A DNA stretch of 64,000 bases from Darksidea phi (taxonomy: Eukaryota > Ascomycota > Dothideomycetes > Pleosporales > Lentitheciaceae): the NCBI GenBank assembly GCA_030770425.1, contig JASJFT010000115.1, positions 1-64,000 on the forward strand, in the 5' to 3' direction. Made by a program: the position numbers and the translations under genes. The notes under the pieces are model-generated. The model did not search any database. It saw only the letters and a program-made list of their open reading frames with translations, and had not been told where the DNA came from. Below, piece after piece: positions 1-13,900 of this stretch. Position 1 is the stretch's first letter, and every line of letters begins with the position of its first letter.

Positions 1-330
1 TCACGAAAAACACAGCCAGCCCAGGAGCCAACGTGACGTCACGCCGGGTAGTGGCCCAAGCTCCTGGGGGAGGGGATGGTCATCTTATATAATCTGCGTA
101 TATACTAGCATAAATTCACTTTTGAAGCAAGCTTAACCACACCGTCATGGCAAATCCACGCCACTAGGGCCCTCCATGGATTCGCCAGTTCTAACATATC
201 GCTCATCCGCGCCACTTTGTCCTTTGGCACTGACCATTCCACCTCTGGCGTAGGACTCTTGCGCTTACAAAAGCGGTTTTATTTAACTGTAGCTTTCTCT
301 TTTGTAGTATGCTTCTCTTGTGCCCCTTTA
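1..330. other. Non-repetitive flank with a CRE-type palindrome, no gene seen
   Basis: Base composition is ordinary here and changes abruptly to RIP-mutated DNA after about position 330. I see no convincing coding region. Positions 32-43 form a perfect 12-bp palindrome, CGTGACGTCACG, that contains the TGACGTCA site bound by bZIP (ATF/CREB-type) factors. This suggests the edge of a promoter whose gene lies left of the window, but that is inference. Confidence 0.5.
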
Positions 331-433
331 AATTAGTTTATCTTTAAACTATATTACTATATATTCTAGAAGTATTTAAATTAATTAATAATTGACTATA
401 TTATTTCTTACCAAATATAGAATATTTTTAAGT
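331..433. repeat. RIP-mutated flank outside element E
   Basis: This AT-rich stretch lies just left of the target-site duplication of the outer retrotransposon. It is nearly free of CpA, so mutation spread beyond the element or an older repeat was already here. It matches nothing else I could align in the window. Confidence 0.5.
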
Positions 434-438
434 ACTAG

Positions 439-624
439 TATTATACCTACTTCTACCGGAGGACTTCTAGATTATTATCGACCTGGTTACGGTCACGTAC
501 TAGACCCTATATAGTCCTACGTTCTACTATTATATCTCCTTAAGAATTCGTCTTATCTCTATCTAAATATAACCCTTTTACTATCTTAGTATCTCTATAT
601 CTACCTACCTATATATACCTTATA
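439..624 (+). repeat. 5' LTR of element E (heavily RIP-mutated)
   Basis: It aligns over its whole 186 bp with 37554-37739. Differences are overwhelmingly C-to-T or G-to-A in this copy. It begins TATTATACC (from TGTT) and ends CTTATA (from CTCACA). The internal region begins ATTCGAATCC at 625, which resembles a tRNA T-arm; whether this is the primer-binding site is unclear. Confidence 0.88.
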
Positions 625-2359
625 ATTCGAATCCTTCCTACTCCTTTTTAAGGACTAGTAGTATAGTATCGATACTAAAAGCTAATACTTTAAAAGTTCT
701 CGTTAATTATACTATATAACGTCTATTTAGAGCCGTTAGTATACCTCCTTATACTACCTACTTAAAGAAGAATACCTACTCCGGTATCTATCTACCTAGT
801 AGACGAAATAACCCCGATACGTAGCTAGTTAACGAAGTATACTAGTAGTACCCTGAGTTTAGTAAATAATAAGTTTAAGAACTAGAATTAGACGATAAGA
901 ATAACTACTAGCCGAAGGATCTATTTAATCTTAAAAATATTTAGAAGGGTTAATATATCTCTAAAACCCCTATAATCTATATATAGTACGACGGCGGAAA
1001 TACCTTAGAAATATCTAATAAACTACTATCTTTCGATAGAACTCTAATAATAGCTATAATTAATAGAAACTACTAATCTATATAAGGAAATAATAGAATA
1101 TCTAGTTATAAAAATACGACTCGTATAAGTAAATCTTAACTATACTAACCCTTAGCTTCTACTATACTATCTATATTAGAAGCTAATAATATCCTAATAG
1201 ATAGTAATTACCTAGGTATAGCCCGTACTATATCTATCTATACTCTAGTCTTAGATAAAATACTCTTAGTTAAGATAGTATAAATACTACTTAACCTTTA
1301 ATACTAGGGCGTACTAGTCGACTAGATTAAGACTATATAAGTAGACTTTACTATAATCTAAGTAGTCTTTAAACTAGCTATAGTAACTCCTTAGACTATA
1401 TCTAGTCTATCCTTAGTAGACGATACTTATTAGGGGCTATTTAATTTAACTAAAGTTAGGGACCCTCCTATATTAGACTTATTAAAGAAAATCCTAATAA
1501 TCTAAGCTATAGACTATTAGATTAGAGATATTAATAGTCTCTTCTAAATTAACTTTACTACTACTAATATCCTTAAGTATACTATATAGATTATAATACT
1601 TATTAAGAATAATATATATTATAACCTACTAATCTAAACTATTAATAATAATAAAGTTATTATATAGTTCTAGTTATAAATAAAGCTTAAGAGCCTTATA
1701 AAGAACCCCGTCCTAATAAAGTTTAATAACTATTTTAAGTTTTAGAATATTAAATAGTACTAGAATAATAGCTTTAACTTCTTCTTTAATTATTTTACGA
1801 CTTATAAAGCTACTCTAAAAGTAAAACCTTTTAGTAGTAATATAAGCCCTAATATATTAAAGATATTTATAGTATAAAGTAAGTATCTAGAACCCTTATA
1901 TTATAAGATATAAAGGGACGGCTAACTTAAGAATATATAAACTTAGTTATAGTTTAAATATATCTTATAAAATATAAAGATAATAGTATACTTTATCTCT
2001 ATATTAGCTACTCTTCTAAAGATTTTCGGCCCTAATTTAATTATAAGTAGAAAGTATACTATATCTTTAGTAGCTTTAAGTAATTCTAGCTAGAAGAAAT
2101 AGAATTAGAAGCCCTCTTAGTAAGACTATACTAGATAATCTCTATTAAGGACCTCGTTACGTTCTAAGAGTATAGCGTTAATATCCTAATTAGAGACTAA
2201 CTAAAAGAAGAACTATTAAAAGTATTATTCTAAAGGCGACGATAGATTAGATAAAACTTAAGAAGAGAAAGCTAACTTATCCTTAAAAAAAGATAAGCCC
2301 TAGTTACTAATATTACTATAATATTACTAGGGCTAAATACTAATAGTAAATTCTTATAG
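625..2359 (+). pseudogene. Element E, 5' internal region (gag side), RIP-degraded
   Basis: By position this should hold the gag-like region of E. Stop codons are so dense that I cannot name a domain. The segment ends at the ATTAC target duplication of element B and continues at 24101. Confidence 0.5.
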
Positions 2360-2364
2360 ATTAC

Positions 2365-2799
2365 TATTATACGTTATATATACCTTTATATAGGATCCGG
2401 GTTAAGGCTAATAGAACGTTTATCGTACTATTAGTTTCTAATAGATTAAGATTAAGTTAACGAATTCTATTATTAGAATAACTACTTAGGAAAAGATCTA
2501 ATCTTATTTATAAGTATTAGATAAAGAACTAAAGATTAACTATAAAGAATTAAGATAGAAAACTTAGAAGATCTCCTACTCTCTTATATCTATCCTACTT
2601 TACCTTACTCTATTTACTCTATTTACTAGGATATAGATTAACTAGATTATTATTAGTTATACTCTATTTACTCTACTTACTAAGATATAGATTAACTAAA
2701 TTATTATTATATAATATTAGATTATTAACTAAGTCTCTATCTTAGCTTCCGACCTTCTTAAGATACCCTATATTCTATAGTTCGCGTAGGGTTATAATA
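2365..2799 (-). repeat. 3' LTR of element B
   Basis: This 435-bp copy is a direct repeat of 23661-24095 and the reverse complement of the LTRs of element A (10336-10772, 17265-17701). The outer base adjoins the ATTAC target duplication. The inner edge carries the reverse complement of TATTATAACCC, the RIP form of a TGTTATAACCC LTR start. Confidence 0.88.
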
Positions 2800-3474
2800 C
2801 TTACTCCTCCCTCCGAAGCTTCGTTCTTAAAGTTATATTCTCTTTTCTATAACTTTATTTAGTAATAGTCTAACTATTCTAGTAATCCTTTCTATACTAT
2901 ACTATAACCCGTATATACGTACTAGTAATTCTTTTCTTAGCCTAGTACCCTAGTTATTCCGTCCCTTACTTAGATATAAGAGTAGATAATATTCTACTCT
3001 ATAGATATCTAAGCCCTATTCTTTATTTTTTTCCTAGATTCTAATAATATCTAAAGGTCCTAAGACTTCTATAGCTCGTCGTCTTCGTCTTACCTACTAC
3101 GTCCTTTACTTTAGTTATATAATATCGTTAGCTCGATCGTATCTAAACTATTAATTCGCTAGCTACGAATATAAGACGTTACTATCCTTAGTTTATTATA
3201 ATAAATATCTTTCTCGGAATATTTCTTATAGTTTAGTAATAACTAATAAGTCTCTTACTCGTATTAAGAAAGAGTACTCTTAACTTCTATCTAAACTAGA
3301 GTTTATTAAGGATAAAGAGTTAGCTACTTAAGCTTATAAATAGTATATCTATATATAATTAGCTTAATATAATATTTATTAATATAAGCTTCTTAATCGT
3401 AAACTAGCTTCGATCTCTAAGTTAAAAAAGTTAGAATAGACGGAAGCTATTTACTCTACTTCTTATAGCTTATC

Positions 3475-3914
3475 TATTACGAACTAAATATATACTATAG
3501 ACCGCTAGTAAATAGAACTACTAGAGATCGAGCTAACTACTAGTTCTAATAAAGAATACGACGCGGACCTTATAATTAGAGAATAAGGAATTACGTAATA
3601 GATCTATATCTTAGTAAGAATAGATCTAAAGGGTTACGTAATAGCTTAGTAGATCTATTAAGATAGAGCTATAGAGCTATAGCTTAGTAGATCTATAGGT
3701 ATAAAGCTATAGATCTTAAGGAAACTAAATTAATATATAATAATTACGAATCTCCTAGATAGTCTTCCCTCTTATAGTTAATTCGAATCTAGATTAATCC
3801 TTATATATTAATATAATTAAACTATTATCTATCTATTCTAACTCCTTCTTTCCTATCTTAAGTATAAACCCTAAACGAGGCTAAATAACCTATTAGGCCC
3901 GGACCCCGTTAATA
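3475..3914 (+). repeat. 5' LTR of element C
   Basis: The 440-bp repeat starts TATTACGAAC (RIP form of TGTTACGAAC) and ends GTTAATA. It contains several short internal repeats of the AGATCTAT type between about 3600 and 3720. It aligns with 10034-10335 plus 17707-17844 and, more distantly, with the LTRs of D. Confidence 0.88.
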
Positions 3915-4079
3915 CCTTAACTATCTAGTAGGTAGGAATAACTAACTACGATAGTAGAAGAAGGAACCCGATAAAGCGAAGCGGCGTAGCTACTAACTTA
4001 GGCCGAACCCTCTAAGGTAGGAAGCTACCGGGAATTTAGTTCCCTAGAAGGTAGTATAACTACGGAAAACTTTAAAAGA

Positions 4080-7000
4080 GTTATTAAGAATTAGTATATA
4101 TTTAAGAAGAGAGAGGACGCGTTAGAAGCTTAGCTTATAGAGTTAACTATCTAACTTTAGAGATATATAAGTAAACTATTAAAGCTTAGAGAACTAGAGA
4201 AGTTTAATAGAACGAGATTAAAACTTAGAGGATTCCTAACTAATATAGTAATCTACCTCGACCTTAATAGAATAAAACTACCTACTAAAAGTAATAAAGT
4301 ATTATTCGTAGTAGCTTAGTTTATAGGGAAAGCTATTACTTAGTTTAAAATATATCTAAATAAATAACTCCGACTACTAGAAGCTTAGTAAAGTAATAAG
4401 ATAAAGGCTATCTTCTTAAGTTATAAATACTTTAAGAATAAGTTATATATTACCTTTAGAGATATTAATTTAGAAAGATTAGTAGAATAAAAAATTATAT
4501 ATCTTAGATAGATAAAATCTACTATAACCTATACGTCTAAGTTTAAATAACTTACTATAAAGATCTAATAGGGAGAGGTAGCCCTTATATTATAATACTA
4601 CGAAGGACTAAAAGACTATATCTATTACGAAATAATTCGAATAGAACGACCTTAGACTATAAGAGGACTAATTAAATAAGCTATTAAGATTAACGATAAC
4701 CTCTACCTTTAGAACCTAGAAAGAAAGGGGAAGGTCGGATTCTATAAAAAGAAAAAAGAAGAAAAATACTATAGACTAGAAGCGATAGTCCTAGGGGCTA
4801 GTTTAGAACCTAAGAAAGGGAAATAGAACTCTAAGAAATAAGAGCTCTATAAAAAACGAGTATACTTTAAATATAAAAAGTAAAGATACCTAGTAAAAGA
4901 CTATAGATTAGGTCTAAGAAAAGAAAAACCTTAATATACCTAGTAGGGTAAAAAGGATAGAGTAGCTATAATATAAGAATATAATATTATATATTAGACG
5001 ACTTATATACGCGACTAGTATAAGACGTACTATAAAGCTAAGTTAAATATTAGTTATTAGCTATAGAAATAGTAAGTAGCTACGACTTAGAAGTCTTAGA
5101 GAAGAGTTTCGTTCTTACTAGAAGTATAAGAAGAAGTACCCGAGGAAGGCTTATTTATAGAGTAGGAAGACTTTAATAATACCCTAGATATACTATTATA
5201 AATAGTTAACGATAGTAATAAGTCCTTAGAACTAGAAGATAAAAATCTAGTTATAATATATAAAAATACTAGATATCTATAAATAATTCGACTATTTAAG
5301 GAAGAAATAGGACTAGTACTAGAACTTAATATAACTTATACTTAAGTCTTATAATTTATAGAGAAAACTATAATACCTCTAATAATATAAGAGATTTATA
5401 AAGAATAGTCTAGATCTTACCTAATATATCGACTATTTAAAGATTTTAAATAATAGATTAAATAGAACTTTATCGTTACGGACCTTATACCTAACTAAGA
5501 AACCTAGAAGAAAATACGGTATATTACGAAAATAGTTAATAAAGAATAACTATAGTATATAGTAATCGAATAATAGATTTCTATAAGAACGACCTTTATA
5601 AAATATAATAAGTAGAGATATAAGGTTAATCTAGAGGACGACCTATAATACGAAATAAAATATCTAGTATACTTTAAGATTATATAGATCTTATATATAT
5701 AAAGAGAATATAAACTCTATAAGAGAGTAAAGTAAAAAAATAACTACTACCTAGTAAAAGACTATAATAAAAGGATTACCTAAGTAATTATACTAGAGGT
5801 AGTATATAGATAGTAATAATCTAAGAATTAGCGACGAAAAGGATATATACGAATTATACTAGGACTACTTCTACTATTAAACTATATCCTAGGAAGACTA
5901 TAGTATAAATACCTAGAGAATAAATATCTAAAGTATATTTAGACTAAAATTAATACGAAATACTAGCTAAGGAAGATAAGAATTTAAGGAACTAGAGGAT
6001 AGAATTATATCTACCTCTAAGGAACCTACTAAGGAAGGAAGATTACTACCTTAATCGATAGTAGAGCTACTCGAAACTTTATTAGTAAGGACTTTATCTA
6101 ATAAAAGAAGATTCCCTAATAAAAAAAACGATACCCTAGTATTATATATACTATTAAAGGAGAACCCTTTAATAAACCTACGATATACGAAACTAAAGAT
6201 AAACTTAGCCTATAGGGATAGGAAAAGGAAAATAAAATACTCGATATAATTAAGATATTAGAAGACTAGAATATAATCCTAGGAATACTATAGCTCTAAG
6301 AAGCTAATCCTTAGATTCGATAGACGAACTAATAAGTATTATTTCTACGATAGAATCTAGGCGTAACTTAAGAAGAAAGTAATAGTATCCTAGAATAATA
6401 TAGAAAATAGGAAGAATTATTTTAAGAACCTAAGAAAAGCCTACTCTAGTACTAGCCCTAGGACTACGTAATCCTACTATAAGAAGGGAAAACTCTAGGA
6501 TTCAGACTAATCTATAAGTTAACCGAAGAAGAGGAAAAGATTATAATAAAGTACCTCGAAGATAACCTTATAAAAAGGTATATTCGATACTCGAATTTAC
6601 CTATAGGATACCCGGTTCTCTTCGTACCTAAGAAGGGTATTATAGAATTATAACTATATATTAATTACCGAATACTTAATAATATTATAATTAAGAACTA
6701 ATACCTTCTACCTTTAATATCGGAAATATAGGACTAACTAAGAAAAGTTAAATAGTTTATACGACTAGATATCCGAAATATATATTACTAGATTAGAATT
6801 AAAGGGGGCGAAGAATAGAAAATAGCTTTTAGAACTAAGAAAGAACTATATAAGTACTAAGTAATACCTTTTAGACTTACTAATATACCCGTAATATTTT
6901 AAGAACGGATTAATAATATTTTATAAAACTATCTCGACTAGTTCGTAATAGTATACCTTAACGATATCCTAATCTATTCTAAGATAGAAAAGGAGTATAA

Positions 7001-9290
7001 AGAATATATAAAGAAGGTCCTATAAGTACTTAAGGAAGTATAGTTATACCTTTACCTACGAAAATATAAATTCTACGTATAAGAAATAAAGTTTCTAGAA
7101 TTTATTATTAGACTAGAAGAAATTAAGGTAGACCTATAATAAATTAAAAAGGTTAAAGAATAGCCTATACTAAAGAATCTTAAGGAACTATAATCCTTTC
7201 TAGGATTCTATAACTTCTATTAAAAGTTAATACTATAATAGAGTATAATAACGGTACTACTTACGTAACTTACGAGGAAAGATTAACCCTTTAAATAAAA
7301 GGAAGAGTACTAATAAGCTTTTAAAAAGATTAAAGAATAATTTACTAAGGAACCTATAATTAAGATATATAACCCTAAAGAACCTTTAATTATTAAAACG
7401 GATATATTAGATTATATAATAGGAGTAGTATTACTATAAAAAGATAATAAAGATAACCTTAGACTAGTATACTACTTCTTATAGAAGATATTACTAGCCG
7501 AACTTAACTACGATATCTATAATAAAGAATTATTAGTAATTATCGAAGCTTTAAAGGAATAGAGATCTAATTTATAGGGATTTAAATATCCTATTATAAT
7601 CTATACAAATTATAAGAATCTAATAGAATTCTTAATAAATAAACCTCTAATTAGAAGATAGATATAATAGGTATAAACCCTCGTAACCTATAATATTAAG
7701 ATCGTATATACTAAAGGATTAGAAAATAAACGAGTAGATATACTTAGTAGGAGACCTAACTACTAAGGAATAGAGAAGCCTAGTACGGCTATCCTTAAGC
7801 TAGAAGTAGATAGAACGATTACTTATAACCGCCTAAAATTAGTAGAAATATAAGAAATAATACTCGAACTAAAAGGAAATAAATAGACTTAATAGATCTA
7901 TATAGCTACTACGGAAGTAACGGATAAATAAAATAAGATCTAAGAAGTAATCTAAGAAAAAGATAGAATTATCTATATATTCTAAAAGGTCTATATACCT
8001 AAGATAATACGGAAAGAATTTATTAGATAATACTACGAGGTACTAGTATACGAATACTAAGAAGTAGAAAAGACTCTTAAACGACTAATAAGGATATACT
8101 ACTTTCTATATATATAATAACTAGTTACCTAAGTCCTCGCGGAATATATAGATTATTACTATAATAAATATTCTAGATATATATCCTATAGAATACTATA
8201 ACTAATAGAAAATATAGAAGGACTATAGAAAATTATTACTATAGACTTTATTACGTAGTTACTATATTCTAAGGAACTAATAATAGAAGTATTCTATAAT
8301 ACTATACTAGTAGTAGTAGATAAGTTTATAAAGTACGTCTACTTTATCCTATATATAGATAAGAGAAATATAGTAGAGTAACTTATCTATACCTTACTAA
8401 GATATATATTTAGTAAATATAGAATACTAGATAAGATAATCTTAGATAGAAACGTTAAATTTATAGTAAAGTTTTAGTAAACTCTTATAGCTAAACTAGG
8501 AATAAAATATAATATATTAATAGCCTATTATCTATAGATAGATAGACTAACCGAATAAATAAACTAAATAGTAAAATAATACCTTAGATATTATCTAAAC
8601 TACTACTAGAATAATTAGATTATACTTCTACTTATAGTATAATTTATATATAATAGTTCGTAATATAGTATAATAAAGATAATACCTTTCTTTATAAACT
8701 ACGGAATTAAACTAGAAATATATAAGGAACCTAGATAACTTTAGTCTTATAGTTAGAATAGAGAAGAAATAGTAAAAATTATTCTACGAATATACTAATA
8801 GCTTAAAGAAGACGTAGAGTTTCTTTAAAATAGAATAAGTAAGTACTATAATAAGAAGTAAAAGGAAGTACCTACTTTTAAAGAGGGAGAAAAGATATAG
8901 TTACTACGAAAAAATATTAAAAGTAAGCGACCTAATAGTAAACTAGACTATACTAAGATTAGACCCTATAAGATTAAGAAATAAGTCTTACCTATAAACT
9001 ACTAACTAAGACTACCTCTATAAATAAAAATCTACTCTACGTTCTATATAAGCCTATTAGAAAAAGTACTATAGAATACTAAACTAGTAGTATACGAAGT
9101 AGATATATATAAAGAAAATAATAAAGAATAGAAAGTAGAAGAAATCCTAGATAAGAATATTAGAAACGGAAAAAACTACTATCTAATTTAATAGTAAGGG
9201 ATAGATAAGAATAGGAAACTATAGAAATAAACCTAAAAATCTAAAAATAATTTTAATTATCCTAAGAAGCTTATAGAGTACTAAAACTAT
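4080..9290 (+). pseudogene. RIP-destroyed gag-pol of element C
   Basis: Reading through RIP stops on the plus strand, recognisable parts come in Gypsy order. A CX2CX4HX4C zinc-knuckle relic at about 4863-4904 has Cys and His codons changed to Tyr. A reverse-transcriptase core lies near 6640-6980, with YLNDILIYS from YLDDILIYS. An integrase core lies near 8230-8570 and includes a DRNVKF-like segment. A chromodomain-like tail lies near 9130-9283. Nothing could be translated today. Confidence 0.8.
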
Positions 9291-10033
9291 AATCCCGAAG
9301 GAAATTCGGAGATAAGGTAAGTTCGCCTTATAATAAGTTAAGAAAACTAATATTACCCATAGTATAGTATAAGGTATTTAATAGATTAGAAAGAATAATA
9401 TTATTTATAACGTTATAAGCGACGTCTAGAGTAGTTAAAGAGGTCTCTAGATCCTCCTACTACCCTAGCTACTAGAACTCCGTCTCCTCTTTATCTAGCT
9501 TAGCTTTTAGCGCCCGGGATTATACTACTAACTTCTTATAAAAGACTATCTTCTACTTTTCTAAACGATATACTCGTATCTAAGCCTCCGCTAGCTTATT
9601 AAGAAGTTCGTCCTAAGCTTTTTAAGTCTCCTCTAGCTATTATTAAAGTTTCTCTTCTATATAGTTAACGAATCTTACTAATAGTAATAAGTCCTAATAT
9701 ATAAGTTTCGCTACTTAATATAGATAAACCTTCTAATAGTAAGATACTAGATATACGATAAGAACCTCGTATATTAGTACGAATATATACCTTATAGTAT
9801 CTACTATCTCTAGACGAAGTAATATATAATATTCCTAACTAAGAATAGCGACTATAGGGAAATATCTCGGAATTATAATAAAAAATCTTATTAATAAGTA
9901 TAATACGTTCTTAAGTTTTATATAATACTATAATAAATAATAATAGTCTCTTAAGGTAGAGCCCTAATACTAATATAGCCGAATACCGGACCCGGAATAA
10001 CCTCTAAGCTAAAGGTTTAGAGAGGGAAGATAG

Positions 10034-10335
10034 TATTACGAACTAAATATATACTATAGACTACTAATAAATAGAACTACTAGAGATCGAGCTAACTACC
10101 AGTTCTAATAAAGAATATAACGCGGACCTTATAATTAGAGAATAAGAAATTACGTAATAGATCTATACCTTAGCGAGGATAAATCTAAAGGGTTACGTAA
10201 TAGCTTAGTAGATCTATTAAGATAGAGCTATAAAGCTATAGCTTAGTAGATCTATAGATATAGAGCTATAAATCCTAAGGAAACTAAATTAATATATAAT
10301 AATTACGAATCTTCTAAATAGTCTTCTCTCTTATA
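10034..10335 (+). repeat. 3' LTR of element C, left part (continues at 17707-17844)
   Basis: This 302-bp piece is the first two thirds of the C LTR. It is cut at the TTATA duplication (10331-10335) by element A. The remaining 138 bp resume at 17707 and end at 17844 next to the TTATC duplication. Confidence 0.88.
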
Positions 10336-10772
10336 TATTATAACTCTATACGGACCGTAGGATATAGGGTATCCTAAGGAAGCTATAAGCTAAGGAGACG
10401 GCTTAGTTAATAATCTAATATTACGTAATAATAATCTATTTAATCTATATCTTAATATAATAAAGTAGATAGAGTATAGCTAATATTAATCTATTTAATC
10501 TATACCTTAGTACTATAGAGTAGATAGAGTATAGGATAAAAAGATAGGTATAAGAGAACGAAGGATCTTCTAGATTTTCTATTTTAATTTTTAGTAGTTA
10601 ATCTTTAGTTCTTTACCTAATACTTATGAATAAGATTAAATCTTTTCCTAAGTAGTTATTCTAGTAATAGAATTCGTTAACTTAATCTTAATCTATTAGA
10701 AACTAATAGTACGATAAACGTTCTATCGGCTTTAATCTAGATTCCGTATAAAGATACGTATAATATATAATA
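10336..10772 (+). repeat. 5' LTR of element A
   Basis: The 437-bp repeat begins TATTATAAC and ends TAATA. It pairs with 17265-17701 and is inverted relative to the B LTRs. The internal region begins TATTAACT at 10773. Confidence 0.88.
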
Positions 10773-10979
10773 TATTAACTATCCTAAACTAAGATTATAT
10801 TAATATAGTAACTTTATCTAGCTTATATAATACCTCTAGAGAGAGTATAACTAGAGCTCTAGCGATAAACCTAGTAGCCTTAATCTAGTAATAAGTAGCT
10901 TAGATAGTTAAGTTATAGTAGGCTATAATATTACTATAAGGATCGCTATAATAGGTACGAGCGGGACTTAGGATAAAGT

Positions 10980-13900
10980 TAAAGATCCTAATACTAGAAA
11001 AATATAATAGTAGAAAGGAAGACCTAAGGCCGTTTCTTATATAATTAGACCTATACTACTAGTTTAACTCTACTATATTTACTAGTAACTAGGATAAGAT
11101 CCTTATTATAGGTATATATATAATAGATAAAGCGGCTATATAGATATAGCCCCTAATCGACGATTATATAGCTAATAAGGACTTCTTATTAAAGTAATAT
11201 AATAAAATAAAGATAGTATTTAAAGATTAGAATTTATTTAAGGAATAGATACGTATAGTCTTTAGAGATATTAATAAGATCTAGTAGGCCGAATACTAGA
11301 TTTAAAGGCTAAAATAGACTAAGTTAGTAAGTACGTATACTACCGAATTTAAATAGCTATAGTATAAGATTAATTAGGACGATATATCTCTTATAGTCGT
11401 ATACTATAATAGACTTAAGAAGCTAATTAAGGACAAGTTAGCCCGACTTAAAAAATTAGATAACCTAGTAGAACTAATTAAAATAATAATCCGTATTAAT
11501 AATCGACTATATAAATAAGTACTCGAGAAATAAGATACTATAGAACTAATAAAAGTCTATAGAAAAGAGTAGGTAGCTCGAAAATACGGGTTCTATAAGG
11601 ATTACGACGAGATAGACGTTAATATAGTCTAGGAAAAGAAATATCTAAAGAATAAGAAACGCGAGTAAGGTAGAAAGCTATAAAAAGTCCTAGTAGACGA
11701 GATAAAATAATATTAAGACGAAAAAGTATATCTACGCTACGGTATATAGGGATACTTCGTTAAGAAATATAATAAGAAAAAGAAAAGTATAGAAGACTAG
11801 AACGGCGCTAGACGTATAAATATAATTAGGTACGATAAGAAAAAAGAAACTATACCTAACTCGATACCTAAAATATAGTATAATACTAGTAGGTAGAACG
11901 AGGTTAAAGAGATTACTTAATAATAAGATAATCTAGAGCTCGAGATAGAAGAACTAAAACTTAATAGGCTAGACGAGGTTAGTATAGAAGACGTTTTTAA
12001 ATAATTAGTATATAATAAATATTAGAAATATAAGACTAGCTAGTATATCGCTAAATATTATACTAATACGAGGAAGCCGATATATATTACGGGAGATCGA
12101 GGTTAATAGGTAATAGACTAGGCCCTAAGACTTTAAGAACTAGAAGGTTATAAGATAACCTAGGACTATAATAATATAGACTACGACGCGCTATTATAGA
12201 TAAACTATATAGGGAATTACGAGTACTACGTCTAATAAAAAGAGAAAACTATAATACTTCTAGGAAGTAGCTTATATATATACCTTCGAAACGTAGAATA
12301 TCTAATAGTAGGATACTATATCTATAATTATAACAACTAGGTCTAGGCTTATAAGAAGTAAGGATAGCTAGAATAGATTAATTACTACGATAACGAATAT
12401 AATAAGTATTTCCTAATAAAATACGCTATAGAACGATAGTTACGTAGACTAATCTAGGTAAATACTAAAGAATATAAGTAAGATATTAACTATAGGATTA
12501 TATACTAGGAACCTAATTATAAGGCCGTATATTAGACGTACTATAATCGATTATATATTCTATATCTAGTATAATAAAAGCTTACAGCTAGAAGAGAAGA
12601 AGATATCTTCTATTAAAATCTTAAAAGAAAGGAATACCTTATTAAACGATATAGATTATATAGATATCTAGTATAAAACCGAGACGGTTTAAAGAATCTA
12701 GAGATTAGTAGATAGCTAAGAGCCCTAGGTATATAATAAGGATATTACGACGCCTAGAATAATAAAAATAAAAAAGAACCTATTAATTAGGCTATACTAT
12801 TACTAAAAGGGGAACTATCGGAAGAGCTGAATTAGAAAACGCCCTATAGAATCGGAAGAATACCGGATCTAAAAATAGAATAGGTAGATAAGTCGCCTAC
12901 TTAATAAAATAAGACTAAAGAACTAAAGAATACCCCTAAAGAATAGGACCTCTATAATAACGAACTAAAAAACTAGGTTATTATTAGTTACGCTAAGGTC
13001 GCGCTAATAAAAGTATCTAAAAGACGATTCTACGAACTATATAAGAAGATATATAGTAACTAGCTAGGTTAGAAGTAAACGTACGAATTTACGGATAGAA
13101 AGTCCGAGCTATTATAAATAGTAAAGTAGAATTTATACTCTTATTATTAAAATTAGTAGAGGAATATAGGATTTCTTACTAAGTTAAAGAAAAATCTATA
13201 TAAGTAAACCTCGAAGATAGATTATCTATAGAATATAAAAAAGGTATAATTTATCTTAAAATATAAAAAGTAATCTTAGAGATAGAAAACGTTAGAGACT
13301 ATCGTAGATTTAATATTATAGAAATTAGAAATACTAATATAATTATCGATTACGACTAGTTAGTAATATATAATCTATAGATAGATTAGAAGCTACGTAA
13401 AGTACTAGGCTATAAGCGGGTAGCTCGAGTTATAAGAATTAGAAGACTAGATAGGTCTAGCTATAAGATCTAGTATATATCCTAGAAAGAAAGAATAGAC
13501 TTAATTTTACCTTATAAGATTACGAGGATTTATAAGAAGAACTCGTAGAAAGTTAGTATTATTATAGTATAGAGAGTCGCGACCGCGTAGAAAGAACTAC
13601 GACTAATAATACCTCGAGACTATAAGAAGTTCTAAGAGCTATTTAAAGAATATCTAGAAACTAATTTATTAAAGTACTAGGAATAGGATTATAAAATATA
13701 TCTAGAGAAGAGCGCGAAGCTTAAGCCTAAACCTATATACTCGTTAATAATAGATTAATAAGAAGAATTAAAAGAGTACTTAATAAAGAACTTAGAAAGA
13801 GGATATATTAGGGAAAGTTAAAGTTTTATAGTATTACTAGTTCTATTTATTCTAAAGAAAAACGAAAAGTTATAACTTTATATAGACTATAGACGTTTAA

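Noticed and set aside
32..66. Similarity of the window start (GTCACGCCGG...GTGGCCC) to the right flank of the hAT-like element at 48039-48066
   Set aside because: Only short blocks match with a gap between, and the transposon end itself is absent, so chance or an old duplication cannot be told apart.
3590..3725. Short AGATCTAT repeats looking like a CRISPR-type or satellite array
   Set aside because: They are internal parts of the C/D family LTR and recur at the same place in all its copies.
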